Notes: generated by a model from the sequence alone, not told the origin. A stretch of DNA of 42,348 nt from Treponema sp. (GCA_031276965.1 JAISMC010000018.1:1-42348); one strand, 5' to 3'; counted from the first letter of the stretch, positions 32,908 through 42,014 are shown. A program made the numbers and translations.

Positions 32908-32938
32908 GAGTTTGTCTATTAATGCAGACACTAATTAG
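32908..32938. repeat. Shortened relative of the MITE-like element end
   Basis: CAGACACTAATTAG (32925-32938) equals the right terminal repeat of the element at 24994-25143. The preceding GTTTGTCTATTAATG resembles GTCTGTCTATAATG from the same end, as if the segment between were deleted. The TAG stop codon of the adjacent lipoprotein gene lies within this piece. Confidence 0.5.
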
Positions 32939-33854
32939 AATATAGCGAGAACATATTCAAAAGTAAAGCAATTCCGTCCTCGTCCATGATCCCGGTACGG
33001 ATGATCAGGTTTGTTCCTTCCTGGACGGGAGTATTGGCGAAGAAGATGAAAGCCAACGCCGCGGGCCCGCCGGGGTCGATGTCCGAATTGGCAAGAAAGA
33101 TCCGGGCCATGGAAAAGATTGAAACCAAGGCCCTGGCCTGGCTGATCGAGGGGGTGGCGATATTCAAAACGGCATCGTACTTTTTACCTTCCGCAGCATA
33201 GACACCGAAGAGGAGCCGCTCCGCCGGAATCTGCAGGGGCAGCGCCAGGGACTGAATGAACTGATTAATGGGAACCGCCGCGTCATCAACCCAGCCTGCC
33301 AGCACCGCGTCCCGGCGGAGTTCTTCCAAGCCTCCGGGGCTTTCGGTTCCCGGCGCCGGTATAAAGGGCGGGCCGTCCGAAATATAAGCCCGGTCGCTGG
33401 TTATCGCAACGGAGAGTCTGTTCTTTTCCGAACGCCAGTAGGAACCGGCGCCGGAACGGATCTTCTTCCAGTCCCGGCTGAAGGCGAAAGAAAGTCCCGC
33501 CCTGGAACCGGGATACCTGCCCCGGGCCGCGGCAAGAAAACGCCTGCCGCTTCCTTCGGGGTACAGCGCCGCCACTAATGATTCGGTTCTGTCCAGGGCT
33601 TCCCGGTTTCTTGCCGGAGAAAAGCCCGCCGGGGAGATTTTTTCCAGAAGGGACCGGGCCCGGGAAACATCATCAATAGAGAAATAGATAAGGCCCCCCG
33701 GCGCAATGGGGGCAAACTCATCATCTCCTTCAATATAGGGAGCCTGGGCCTTGGGACCGGAGGCGCAGGAAAGAAAACCTGTCAGGGCAATGCAGCCCAG
33801 CACAAACAGGGATCCGGGATTAAGCTTTCTCAATTTGTACCATCCATTGTTCAT
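32931..33854 (-). CDS. Predicted lipoprotein downstream of ileS
   Basis: I take the ATG at 33854 as the start: MNNGWYKLRKLNPGSLFVLGCIALTGFLSC is a lipoprotein signal with the lipobox FLSC and Cys30 as the likely modified residue. The 50 codons before it overlap ileS. The mature protein of about 277 residues contains alternating hydrophobic/polar segments and no motif I recognise; YFSIDDVSRARSLLEKI and the C-terminal GIMDEDGIALLLNMFSLYSN are notable. It overlaps the ileS end by 35 bp in another frame, so it is co-transcribed. Its stop lies in repeat sequence. Confidence 0.72.
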   Translation of the reverse strand: MNNGWYKLRKLNPGSLFVLGCIALTGFLSCASGPKAQAPYIEGDDEFAPIAPGGLIYFSIDDVSRARSLLEKISPAGFSPARNREALDRTESLVAALYPEGSGRRFLAAARGRYPGSRAGLSFAFSRDWKKIRSGAGSYWRSEKNRLSVAITSDRAYISDGPPFIPAPGTESPGGLEELRRDAVLAGWVDDAAVPINQFIQSLALPLQIPAERLLFGVYAAEGKKYDAVLNIATPSISQARALVSIFSMARIFLANSDIDPGGPAALAFIFFANTPVQEGTNLIIRTGIMDEDGIALLLNMFSLYSN

Positions 33855-36800
33855 TCCCCGCTTCCAGGGGAACCTGTCCTTCGGTTCTGCCCCACTCCAC
33901 CGAGACCGCCAGGGTTTCGCTGGAGACATAACCGGCAAAGGCCTCCCAAGCCGCTTTGAGCCGGTCCGGGCCCGCCAGGCGGAGTATGATCCGGTCGGTA
34001 ACATCCAGACCCGAATCCTTCCTCAAATTCTGCACTCCCCGGACCAGATCCCGAATATCCCCTTCCCGGGACAATTCCCCGGTAAGCTCCGTATCAAGTC
34101 CCACCGTAAGGGTTCCCTCATTCAGCACCTTGAGATTGGCCTTTTCGATGCGCCGTATGTCAAGCTTATCCGCAGTAAGCGCTATGGTCCGTTCCCCCAT
34201 ATCCAGCGTCAGCGCCGCTCCGTCCAGAAGCCCTTGAATTTCCCCATGGGTCAGGGCGGCGATGCGATCCGCCGCGGCCTTCATGTCCTTGCCCAGTTCC
34301 CGGCCCAAGACCCGGAAGTTCGCCTTGGCCTCGTACTCCACCAGATCTTCTTCGTTGTCCCGGAAGATGACATGCTTCACGTTGAGTTCTTCCTGAATGA
34401 TGTCCTCCATTTCCAGGAGCGCCTTTTTTTCTTCGGGATTCCGGGTTACCAGTTCCACGGTTTTAAGGGGCTGGCGGATCTTGATATTGTACTGGGAACG
34501 AAGGGACCGTCCCATGGAAACGGCATGCTGTACTGCGGCCATTTTGTATTCAAGCTTACGGTCCCGGCGGTTTTCTCTGGGTATGGGAAAATCCGCCAGG
34601 TGCACCGATTCAGGTTCGCCGGGAAGTTTTAAGTTCTGCCAGACGGCGTCGGCGGTAAAGGGCATAAACGGCGCCGCCACGGTAATCAGGGTCTTGAGAA
34701 CATCGTAGAGGGTGCCGTAGGCCTCGGCCTTGTCGGCATCGTTTTCGCTTTTCCAGAAACGGCGGCGGGAACGGCGTATATACCAGTTATTGAGGAGGTC
34801 GATGAATTCCAGAATGGGATCCACCGCCCGGGAAAGATCGTAGCCATCCAGGGATTCCCCCACCCTCTCCGCCAGGTTCTCCGCCGCAGAAAGTATCCAT
34901 TTATCCAGAGGATTGGAGGGATTATCCGGCGCCTTTTCCGGTTCGGCCTTGTCGATATTGGCATAGGTAACATAAAAACTATAGGCGTTCCACAGGGGGA
35001 TGAGGATACTCTTCATCACCTCCCGGACCCCCTCGTCGCTGTAGCGGAGATCCTCGGCCTTGACCACCGCCGAGTGAATCAGAAAGAGCCTCAATGCGTC
35101 GGCGCCGAAGCTGTTTACCACCTCCATGGGATCGGTATAGTTCTTGAGACTCTTGCTCATCTTCTTACCGTCCGGGGCAAGGACCAGTCCCGAGACTATG
35201 CAGTTTTTGAAGGCGGGCTTTTTGAAGAGGGCGGCCCCTAATATCGTAAGGGTGTAGAACCATCCCCTGGTCTGATCCAGTCCTTCGTTGATAAAGTCCG
35301 CAGGAAAATGGCTGTCGAAGAATGCTTTGTTCTCGTAGGGATAGTGATTCTGGCCGTAGGGCATGGCCCCCGACTCAAACCAGCAGTCAAGTACCTCGGG
35401 GATTCTGGTCATGGTCCCGCCGCAGCTGCAGGGAATGGCGATCCCATCCACAAAATGTTTATGGAGATCCTCAGGATAGATTCCGGAAAGTTCCTTCAAT
35501 TCCGCCCTGCTTCCGACACAGACGGTCTTGCCGCAGTCAGGACATTTCCAAATGGGCAGGGGATTTCCCCAGTAGCGGTTGCGGCTGATGGCCCAGTCCC
35601 GGGCTCCCTCCAGCCATTTGCCGAAACGGCCCTCTTTAATGTGTTCCGGCACCCAGCGGATCCGGCTGTTGGCATCCAGCATGTCCTGTTTGATCTTCTG
35701 CACATCCACAAACCAGGAACCCACCGCCCGGTAGATAAGGGGGCTGCCGCACCTCCAGCAGTGAGGATAGGAATGGAGGATCTGCTCCCGCTTGACGATC
35801 TTCCCCTCCGCTTTGAGCCGTTCCATGATGGCCTTGTCCGCATCCTTGACAAAGAGGCCCTGGTAATCGCTTACCTCCGGGGTAAAGCGGCACTCCGCAT
35901 CCACGGGACAGATTACGGGAACCCCCGTCCCCTTGAGGACCCGGGCGTCGTCCTCGCCGAAGCCCGGAGCGGTATGGACTATGCCGGTTCCGTCTTCGGT
36001 GGAGACAAAGTCCCCCCCATAGGTTCTAAAGGCATTCTGTTCCGCCGCTTCCTTAAAATAGGGAAAGAGGGGCTCGTATGTAATGCCGGTGAGGTCCGCC
36101 CCCTTCTTTTTCCAGATGATCCCGTAACTGCCGGAGGCCGCTTCGGGACTTTCATTGGGATTCCTGTAATACGCCGGAAGCCGCGCCTCCGCAAGAATGT
36201 ACCGGTCCCCGCCGTCCTGGACCATCACATAATCAATCTCAGGCCCCAGGGTAAGGGCCAGGTTAGACGGCAGGGTCCATGGAGTGGTGGTCCAGGCCAG
36301 AAGATAGGTCCGTTCATCCAGGGTGGAAGACAGGAGCGGATCTGCGGATGCGGGACTTCCCGCAGCGGTTCCCGTTACTTTAAAACGCACGGTGATGGCC
36401 GGATCATGGACATCCCGGTAGCCCCCCAGGTTAAGTTCATGGTTGGAAAGCACCGTGGCGCAGCGGGGACAGTAGGGCAGAATGTAATGCCCTTCATAGA
36501 GGAGACCCTTTTCCCGGAGGGACTTCATCACCCACCAAATAGTCTCCATGTAGTCCGGCTCCATGGTTTTGTAATCGCGGTCAAAGTCCACCCATCGGCC
36601 CAGCCGGGTAATAACCTGCCGCCATTCCCGGGTATAACGGAGCACCGAAGCCCGGCAGGCTTCGTTGAATTCCGCCACCCCGTACTTTTCGATATCGGTC
36701 TTGGAGTTAAGCCCCAGTTCCCGCTCAATAAGGTTTTCCACAGGAAGGCCGTGACAGTCCCAGCCGAAACGGCGCTCGACCTTCTTCCCCTTCATGGTCT

Positions 36801-37026
36801 GATACCGGGGGATAATGTCTTTTATGGTACTGGGCACAAAGTGGCCGAAATGGGGCATTCCGGTGGCAAAGGGGGGGCCGTCATAGAAAACATACTCCTC
36901 CGCTCCTTCCCTCCGGCTGACGGATTTTTCAAAAATTTTATTTTTTTCCCAAAGGGCCAAAATTTCTTCTTCCAGTTTAGGGAAGTTCACCTTAGGATCC
37001 ACGCTTTTATACACAAATTCCTCCAT
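33820..37026 (-). CDS. ileS: Isoleucyl-tRNA synthetase, apparently type II
   Basis: IleS charges tRNA-Ile. The protein is 1068 aa from the ATG at 37026 (MEEFVYKSVDPKVNFPKLEEEILALWEK), with AAAGGG 10 bases upstream; the TTG at 37092 adds an unlikely leader. Class I motifs are HFGH (residues 59-62, the HIGH signature) and KMSKS near residue 620. The RRFGWDCHGLPVE stretch and the length with an anticodon-binding C-terminal region fit the eukaryote-like type II IleS, which is generally less sensitive to mupirocin. A CP1 editing domain lies between about 190 and 400. No T-box leader is visible. Confidence 0.96.
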   Translation of the reverse strand: MEEFVYKSVDPKVNFPKLEEEILALWEKNKIFEKSVSRREGAEEYVFYDGPPFATGMPHFGHFVPSTIKDIIPRYQTMKGKKVERRFGWDCHGLPVENLIERELGLNSKTDIEKYGVAEFNEACRASVLRYTREWRQVITRLGRWVDFDRDYKTMEPDYMETIWWVMKSLREKGLLYEGHYILPYCPRCATVLSNHELNLGGYRDVHDPAITVRFKVTGTAAGSPASADPLLSSTLDERTYLLAWTTTPWTLPSNLALTLGPEIDYVMVQDGGDRYILAEARLPAYYRNPNESPEAASGSYGIIWKKKGADLTGITYEPLFPYFKEAAEQNAFRTYGGDFVSTEDGTGIVHTAPGFGEDDARVLKGTGVPVICPVDAECRFTPEVSDYQGLFVKDADKAIMERLKAEGKIVKREQILHSYPHCWRCGSPLIYRAVGSWFVDVQKIKQDMLDANSRIRWVPEHIKEGRFGKWLEGARDWAISRNRYWGNPLPIWKCPDCGKTVCVGSRAELKELSGIYPEDLHKHFVDGIAIPCSCGGTMTRIPEVLDCWFESGAMPYGQNHYPYENKAFFDSHFPADFINEGLDQTRGWFYTLTILGAALFKKPAFKNCIVSGLVLAPDGKKMSKSLKNYTDPMEVVNSFGADALRLFLIHSAVVKAEDLRYSDEGVREVMKSILIPLWNAYSFYVTYANIDKAEPEKAPDNPSNPLDKWILSAAENLAERVGESLDGYDLSRAVDPILEFIDLLNNWYIRRSRRRFWKSENDADKAEAYGTLYDVLKTLITVAAPFMPFTADAVWQNLKLPGEPESVHLADFPIPRENRRDRKLEYKMAAVQHAVSMGRSLRSQYNIKIRQPLKTVELVTRNPEEKKALLEMEDIIQEELNVKHVIFRDNEEDLVEYEAKANFRVLGRELGKDMKAAADRIAALTHGEIQGLLDGAALTLDMGERTIALTADKLDIRRIEKANLKVLNEGTLTVGLDTELTGELSREGDIRDLVRGVQNLRKDSGLDVTDRIILRLAGPDRLKAAWEAFAGYVSSETLAVSVEWGRTEGQVPLEAGNEQWMVQIEKA

Positions 37027-37115
37027 GTGGAACACGCCCTTTGACGCGAATGAGATTTTTACCAGTACGGCCGGCAGACTGAACGGAATCAAATTTCAGA
37101 CAGGTATTACCGGAA

Positions 37116-37140
37116 AGACACCCGCCTAGGGCGGGTGTTT
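37116..37140 (-). terminator. Terminator after the ABC importer operon
   Basis: ACACCCGCC and GGCGGGTGT form a 9-bp GC-rich stem with a 3-nt loop, extendable to 11 bp with a G-U pair. It lies 7 bp after the stop of the last permease gene and before ileS on the same strand. The T-tract (CTTTCC) is short, so read-through into ileS is possible. Confidence 0.6.
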
Positions 37141-37144
37141 CCAT

Positions 37145-38131
37145 TCATTTTATAATCACATCCTTGCTGCCCGAACGATCCGCATTAATGTAAATAGCCC
37201 CTAAAAGTACTATCCCAAATACGATTTCTTGCCAATAGGCGTCCAAGCCCAGTACTTTAAGGGCGGTCTGAAGCATAACCATGGTGATAACACTGGGCAG
37301 GGTGGTGGCCACGGTTCCTTTCCCCCCTGCCAGCGATGTTCCTCCCATAACTACGGCGGCCATGGCAAGCAGGTTTAGGGTGTCGCCGACGCTGGGGTTG
37401 CTGGACCGGGTCCGCAGGGCGTAACAGGCGCCGCAGAGGGCGCTTCCGATGCCGCACATAAGATAGGCCGCAATCTGGGCCTTGACAATGCTGATACCGG
37501 CCATCCGGGCCGCCTCCACATTAGCCCCTACTGCGTAAATGCCCTTTCCCATGGTGGTATAACGTTCGATAAAAAGGGCAATCAGGTAGATTCCCAGGGC
37601 GATCAGGTAGGTGGCGGGAAACAAAAACAAGGTTACCCTTGACCATGCAATAACGGGCAGCTTATCAATGGGGATGGCCTTGTTAAAGGAACCGGAGAGC
37701 ACCAGGGCAACGCATTTCCAGATACTGTAGGTACACAGGGTTCCAATAAAGGAAGGGATCCTGAGCAGGGAGATAAGCAACCCGTTGAGCAGACCCGCGC
37801 CAATGCCCACCGCCAGGGCGACCCAAAGGATTTTGTTACCCGCCTCGCCAATGTACAGCCCCACAATCACGCAGGTACAGGAAGCGACGGCGCCGGTGGA
37901 AAGATCGACGCTGCCGGTCAAAATAACAAAGGAAAGGCCGGTCACCACAAGAAAAAGAGGCGCCGCGGAGGAAAGGATATTGTTGATATTACGGACGCTT
38001 AGAAAATTGCTGCTCAACAGCGTAAAAACAAAAAAAATCAGGAGCATCCCCAGCACGGAAGAGTACCTTCCCACATACTTGACTGTAGTCCTTAAATATT
38101 TATTTGCATTAAAAATGTTTGTGTAGGTCAC
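37145..38131 (-). CDS. Sugar ABC transporter permease (second), RbsC family
   Basis: One of two permeases of a carbohydrate importer of the ribose/galactose class. The 328-aa protein has about eight to ten membrane segments and the family core FVILTGSVDLSTGAVAS near residue 70, plus the cytoplasmic coupling loop GANVEAARMAGISIVKAQIAAY. The start is a GTG with GAGGAG six bases upstream. It is the last gene of the four-gene operon and is followed by a hairpin terminator. Two different permeases suggest a heterodimeric channel, as in the galactofuranose importer YtfT/YjfF. Confidence 0.9.
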   Translation of the reverse strand: MTYTNIFNANKYLRTTVKYVGRYSSVLGMLLIFFVFTLLSSNFLSVRNINNILSSAAPLFLVVTGLSFVILTGSVDLSTGAVASCTCVIVGLYIGEAGNKILWVALAVGIGAGLLNGLLISLLRIPSFIGTLCTYSIWKCVALVLSGSFNKAIPIDKLPVIAWSRVTLFLFPATYLIALGIYLIALFIERYTTMGKGIYAVGANVEAARMAGISIVKAQIAAYLMCGIGSALCGACYALRTRSSNPSVGDTLNLLAMAAVVMGGTSLAGGKGTVATTLPSVITMVMLQTALKVLGLDAYWQEIVFGIVLLGAIYINADRSGSKDVIIK

Positions 38132-38148
38132 TTGTTTCTCCTCTCCCG

Positions 38149-39678
38149 CTACATCATATATTTGACAATATCGATCTGTTCAGGCTTTGCATTGCCGGGA
38201 CACTGGAATTCCTTTTGTATAAGTCCGTCCTTCATAATCAGGATTCTGCTGGAAAGACCGATACACTCGTCCAGGGTATCGCCCAGGAGGATAACCGACT
38301 TTCCGCCATTGGTTATTTCCCGGATAGCCTTGTAGAGCTCTTCTTTGGCCCCCACATCCACCCCGCGGGTGGGATGATTCAGAATCAAAATTTCCGAACC
38401 GCTGGAAATGACCCGGGAGAAAATGGCCTTTTGGGCGTTTCCTCCGGAGAGGTGATCCATCCGGTCTTCGATGCTGCCGCACTTGACCCCCATTTTAGAG
38501 ATCCAATGGAGGCTTATGTTTTTAATGTTCTTTTTAGAAAGGACATTAAACTTGGAGATTTTCTTGAGGCTGGAAGCGATGATGTTATCCCTCAGCGGGA
38601 GGGTGCCTATCATCCCCTCCAGTCTGCGGTCTTTGGGGATTGAGAGAATACCGCTGTCCAGGGCTTTGGCGGGAGACTTAAAGCTCCGCATCGGCCTGCC
38701 ATTAACCTTTATAGTACCGGCAGTAAAAAGCTCGTCCCCGCAGAGTACCGAACAGAGCTCCTCCTTTCCGGAGCCTTCGACGCCGCAGAAACCAAGCACC
38801 TCGCCCCGCTTGAGCCGGAAGCTGACATCCTTGAAATAGCCGTACTTACCCAGGCCCTCTACCTCAAGCACCACCTCGTCCGCAGGGACGGTCTGTTCGT
38901 TAACCAGGTAATACCTGCCCGATGTGGTCCGTCCGACCATCTTCTCGTAGAGCAGCGTAATATTCGCCTCTGCGGTATTTACCACCCCCGTTTCTTCACC
39001 GTCCTTAAAAATATAGATCCGGTCGGTTATAGCCAGAACTTCGTCCAGGCGGTGGGAGATAAAGATAACCGACACCCCCTTTTCCTTGATCCGCTTTATT
39101 TCCTTAAAGAGCACTTCGATCTCGTCGTTGGAGAGTACCGTGGTCGGTTCGTCAAGGAGCAGCAATGCGCCGGTATCGCTGACTTTTAATATGATATCAA
39201 GGACTTTGGCAATTTCCACCATCTGCCGGTGAACAAAGTTAAGATCATAGACCCGTTTATTGGGCTGAATGGAGTCGACCCCAAGACGGGCCAGCACCTT
39301 TTTCGCGTCGGCGTTCATCTTTGCCCAGTTGATAATCTTTCCGGTGCTGTAGGGCTTTTCCCTTCCCAGAAAAATATTCTGAGCCACCGTAAGGTTGAGG
39401 ATGAGGGACTGTTCCTGGAAGACCATGCCTATTCCCTGGCGGTTTGCGTCCACCACGCTTTTGGCGCTAAAGGGGACGCCCTTCATCAGCATGGTCCCGG
39501 TCGTAGGCTGCTCGACCCCGGCGATAATCTTGAGGAGGGTTGATTTCCCCGCTCCGTTTTCGCCTATAAGGCCGATGACCTCGCCCTTATAGATCTGCAT
39601 GTCAATGTTTTTCAGAACCTCGGAGGTCCCGTAGGTTTTGCCTATACCCTTCATATCAAACAGGAGTTCTTTGTTCAT
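38149..39678 (-). CDS. Sugar ABC transporter ATPase with two nucleotide-binding domains
   Basis: This RbsA/MglA-type ATPase powers the importer. Domain 1 has Walker A GENGAGKST (40-48) and Walker B LLLLDEP (173-179), but its signature reads LNFVHRQ where LSxGQ is expected. Domain 2 has an altered Walker A (VEGSGKE), a good signature LSGGN (411-415) and a degenerate Walker B LILNHP (432-437) in place of LILDEP. Degenerate parts of both domains belong to the same composite site, leaving the other site canonical. The ATG at 39678 or GTG at 39681 could start translation. About 509 aa. Confidence 0.93.
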   Translation of the reverse strand: MNKELLFDMKGIGKTYGTSEVLKNIDMQIYKGEVIGLIGENGAGKSTLLKIIAGVEQPTTGTMLMKGVPFSAKSVVDANRQGIGMVFQEQSLILNLTVAQNIFLGREKPYSTGKIINWAKMNADAKKVLARLGVDSIQPNKRVYDLNFVHRQMVEIAKVLDIILKVSDTGALLLLDEPTTVLSNDEIEVLFKEIKRIKEKGVSVIFISHRLDEVLAITDRIYIFKDGEETGVVNTAEANITLLYEKMVGRTTSGRYYLVNEQTVPADEVVLEVEGLGKYGYFKDVSFRLKRGEVLGFCGVEGSGKEELCSVLCGDELFTAGTIKVNGRPMRSFKSPAKALDSGILSIPKDRRLEGMIGTLPLRDNIIASSLKKISKFNVLSKKNIKNISLHWISKMGVKCGSIEDRMDHLSGGNAQKAIFSRVISSGSEILILNHPTRGVDVGAKEELYKAIREITNGGKSVILLGDTLDECIGLSSRILIMKDGLIQKEFQCPGNAKPEQIDIVKYMM

Positions 39679-39689
39679 CACCGCAGCCC

Positions 39690-40712
39690 TTATTTAACGA
39701 TTCTTTTTCTGTTTCTGGTAGCGGAAAGCGCCACCGCCACCAGGATGATAATTCCCTGGATGGCTTGTTTATAAAAGGTATTAACCCCCATCAGGGTAAG
39801 GTAATTTGAAAGCTCCGTATAGATGAGCACGCCGATAATAGTTTGAAACATGCCGCCGGTTCCGGGATAAATGCCCCCCACGGTAACCGCCGCAATGGTG
39901 GGAAAGAGCTGGTTGTAGCCGATCTCAACGTTGCCTATCTTCAAACGGACAGCGCCCAAAAGGCCGGCGATGCTGATCATCACGCCGCAGAGGGTAAAGA
40001 CCCCGATTTTCACCCGGTCTATATTGATGCCCGCCGCCCGGGCGCTCAGTTCGTTGTCGCCGATGGCGTAAACCGCCCTGCCGAAGGCGGTATAGTTAAG
40101 AATAATAACCCCCACAAAAAAGATCCCCATGGCTATAAGAGTCATGTAGGGAACAAGACCGAAGAGGGAACCCCGGGAGAGGGCGATGATCGATTCGCTC
40201 CGGATAGTTGCGGGGATACTCCGGTAACTGAGAACGCCGAATCCTTTGGCTATGCTGGCCATGGCAAAGGTTATCATAAAAGAAGGTATCCGCAGTTTTA
40301 CATGCAGAATTCCGTTAGTCGCTCCGATGACAAAACCCAGGGCGACCACGATAAGCACGGCCACAAATCCCAGATTATTGCTGTTTTTTGAATTAAGCAC
40401 CAAAAGAGTAAAGATGGAACCGGAAAATCCCATAACTCCTTCCAGGGAAAGATCGATTCCGCCAATCAGCAGTACGAAGGTCAGGCCCGTCGCCAAAACC
40501 AGGGGCAGGGTCATTTGATAGAGCAGATTATTTAAATTTTTCCAGCTCATAAATCCGGGAACGAATATCATGGAAAAGAGGGTCATCACCACAAGTACAA
40601 TGGTAGGAGCATATCTGCGGACTACGCCCATTTTGGCGTCATCCTTAATTTTCTGCACAAACTGGCTTGCTACTGTTTCATCCGCTAAATTACTAGTTCC
40701 GGCAATCCGCAT
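39690..40712 (-). CDS. Sugar ABC transporter permease (first), RbsC family
   Basis: The 340-aa permease has a 30-residue cytoplasmic N terminus, about nine or ten membrane segments, and the family core FVLLIGGIDLSLEGVMGFSG. The coupling loop IGDNELSARAAGINIDRVKIGVF is present. It differs strongly from the second permease, so the pair did not arise by recent duplication. It begins 171 bp after the binding-protein gene, across a gap filled with hairpins, and ends 11 bp before the ATPase gene. Confidence 0.9.
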   Translation of the reverse strand: MRIAGTSNLADETVASQFVQKIKDDAKMGVVRRYAPTIVLVVMTLFSMIFVPGFMSWKNLNNLLYQMTLPLVLATGLTFVLLIGGIDLSLEGVMGFSGSIFTLLVLNSKNSNNLGFVAVLIVVALGFVIGATNGILHVKLRIPSFMITFAMASIAKGFGVLSYRSIPATIRSESIIALSRGSLFGLVPYMTLIAMGIFFVGVIILNYTAFGRAVYAIGDNELSARAAGINIDRVKIGVFTLCGVMISIAGLLGAVRLKIGNVEIGYNQLFPTIAAVTVGGIYPGTGGMFQTIIGVLIYTELSNYLTLMGVNTFYKQAIQGIIILVAVALSATRNRKRIVK

Positions 40713-40749
40713 TTTGCCTCCGTTTTTATGTAAAAATTATCCGGTATCG

Positions 40750-40876
40750 AAACAGGGACGGATCTTCCACCCCTGTTTAGGATTTAGACGGGACTGCATG
40801 CAAAACGATCCGCAGACAGTCCCGAAGGAAGCTCCCGTCCGGGATTTTCCCGCCGGAAAGCGGAAAATCCCCGGAC
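40750..40876 (-). promoter_or_regulatory. Three consecutive hairpins between the binding-protein and permease genes
   Basis: Stems, read on the plus strand: AAACAGGG/CCCTGTTT (40750-40778), GGGACTG/CAGTCCC (40790-40823), and a 14-bp stem GTCCGGG-ATTTTCC with GGAAAAT-CCCCGGAC (40837-40876, one bulge). The largest is 8 bp after the binding-protein stop. Such structures in importer operons commonly protect the upstream mRNA from 3' decay or partly end transcription, so more binding protein than permease is made. That function is inferred. Confidence 0.6.
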
Positions 40877-40883
40877 GAATTGG

Positions 40884-41942
40884 TTAGAGCTTGGGATTGG
40901 GAATAATACCCACAATCGGGAAGTCCAGATTGTCGAAGTCGTAGGTCGGCACCGAATCAACGTAGGTGGCGATCATCTCATCCACATTAGCGGCCGTTAC
41001 CAGCTTGACGACGGAGAAGAACATCCGCTTTTTCTGATCCATGGTCTTAACGTCAAGCTTGCCGGTCTTGGCCGCCCACGCATACGCGGCACCGTAGCCG
41101 CCGACCGCATAACCGTCCTGGAACATGGTGCTGTACATACTGCCGTCTTTGATACATTCAAAGGCCGCCTTGGTACCGTCAAAGCCGCAGATATTGATCT
41201 TGCCCACCATGCCGGCGTTTTTCAGAGCTTCCGCAGCGCCTACCGCCATGCCGTCGGAATGGCAGAATACGGCTTTTAATTCATCGCCGTACTTGGCAAT
41301 CCAGTTCTCCATTACTACCATGCCTTCGGAACCGAGGTAGTTGGCGATCTGGGAATCCACCAGTTCGATTTCGGGGAATTCATCGAGGGCCCGCTTCATG
41401 CCGATATTCCGCTCCGCTGCGGCGTCATTGCCGGGGATGCCGTACAGTTCCGCAACCTTGCCCTTGCCGCCGATGGACTTAAAGAGGTCCACGCAGGCCT
41501 GATAGCCGAATTCGACGTTATCGTTGGCAAGGAAGAGGACAAAGTTTTCAAAGTCGGTGGGATACAAGCCCTTTTCCAGGGTAGTATAAATGGAGAGTTT
41601 TACCCCCGCTTCTTCGCACATTTCCACTACCGCAGGGGTAACCGAAGCGTTGTTCGGATCAAGGAAGATGATTCCGTTGCTTCCGTATTGATTAATAAAG
41701 GATTCGACGTTATCAATCTGTTTCTGAGGAGTATCGCCGGACATGACGACATAACCCAGGCCTTTGCTCTGGGCGAACAGTTCGGCGCCTTTTGCCAGGG
41801 AAGCCCAGTACTCGGACTCCATGGAAATATTCATAACACCAACCGTGATCTTCTCCGAAGACTCCGCCGCCTTCTTTCCTTTACAGCCCGTCAGGGCAAA
41901 GAGTACGGCCAGCGCCGCCGCAAGGATCATTACCTTTTTCAT
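40884..41942 (-). CDS. Sugar-binding lipoprotein of an ABC importer, RbsB-type
   Basis: The 352-aa protein begins MKKVMILAAALAVLFALTGC, a lipoprotein signal with Cys20 as the anchor, then a linker and a periplasmic-binding fold of the type I (ribose-like) class: ITVGVMNISMESEYWASLAKGAELFAQ, ...GIIFLDPNNASVTPAVVEMCEEAGVKL, and CGFDGTKAAFECIKDG. The sugar is not readable from sequence; ribose, xylose and galactose-type ligands are all possible. GGAGGA lies five bases before the ATG. It is the first gene of the importer operon. Confidence 0.9.
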   Translation of the reverse strand: MKKVMILAAALAVLFALTGCKGKKAAESSEKITVGVMNISMESEYWASLAKGAELFAQSKGLGYVVMSGDTPQKQIDNVESFINQYGSNGIIFLDPNNASVTPAVVEMCEEAGVKLSIYTTLEKGLYPTDFENFVLFLANDNVEFGYQACVDLFKSIGGKGKVAELYGIPGNDAAAERNIGMKRALDEFPEIELVDSQIANYLGSEGMVVMENWIAKYGDELKAVFCHSDGMAVGAAEALKNAGMVGKINICGFDGTKAAFECIKDGSMYSTMFQDGYAVGGYGAAYAWAAKTGKLDVKTMDQKKRMFFSVVKLVTAANVDEMIATYVDSVPTYDFDNLDFPIVGIIPNPKL

Positions 41943-41965
41943 TCTTCTCTTCCTCCATTAAAATA

Positions 41966-41983
41966 GAATTCCCAACGGAATTC
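41966..41983. promoter_or_regulatory. Inverted repeat in the leader of the binding-protein gene
   Basis: GAATTCC-caac-GGAATTC is a perfect 7-bp inverted repeat with a 4-nt spacer, about 24 bp ahead of the start codon. It could be an operator half-site pair or an mRNA hairpin next to the ribosome binding site. Confidence 0.4.
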
Positions 41984-41997
41984 AAAATTACTTTAAT

Positions 41998-42014
41998 ACC
42001 GGTTCCGGACCGGT
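41998..42014. promoter_or_regulatory. ACCGGT pair, candidate operator
   Basis: Two copies of the palindrome ACCGGT are separated by 5 bp (TCCGG), 55-70 bp upstream of the importer start codon and downstream of the candidate -10 box. This resembles a repressor site layout; no regulator gene is in the window. Confidence 0.35.

Noticed and set aside
33854-34004. Upstream 50 codons of the lipoprotein ORF (start at 34004)
   Set aside because: They lie inside ileS in another frame and would bury the lipoprotein signal, which begins at 33854.
35308-37044. Long 578-codon plus-strand ORF opposite ileS
   Set aside because: It is a shadow of ileS, whose minus-strand protein has complete synthetase motifs. 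The ORF product has low-complexity His/Pro/Gly composition and no recognisable domain.
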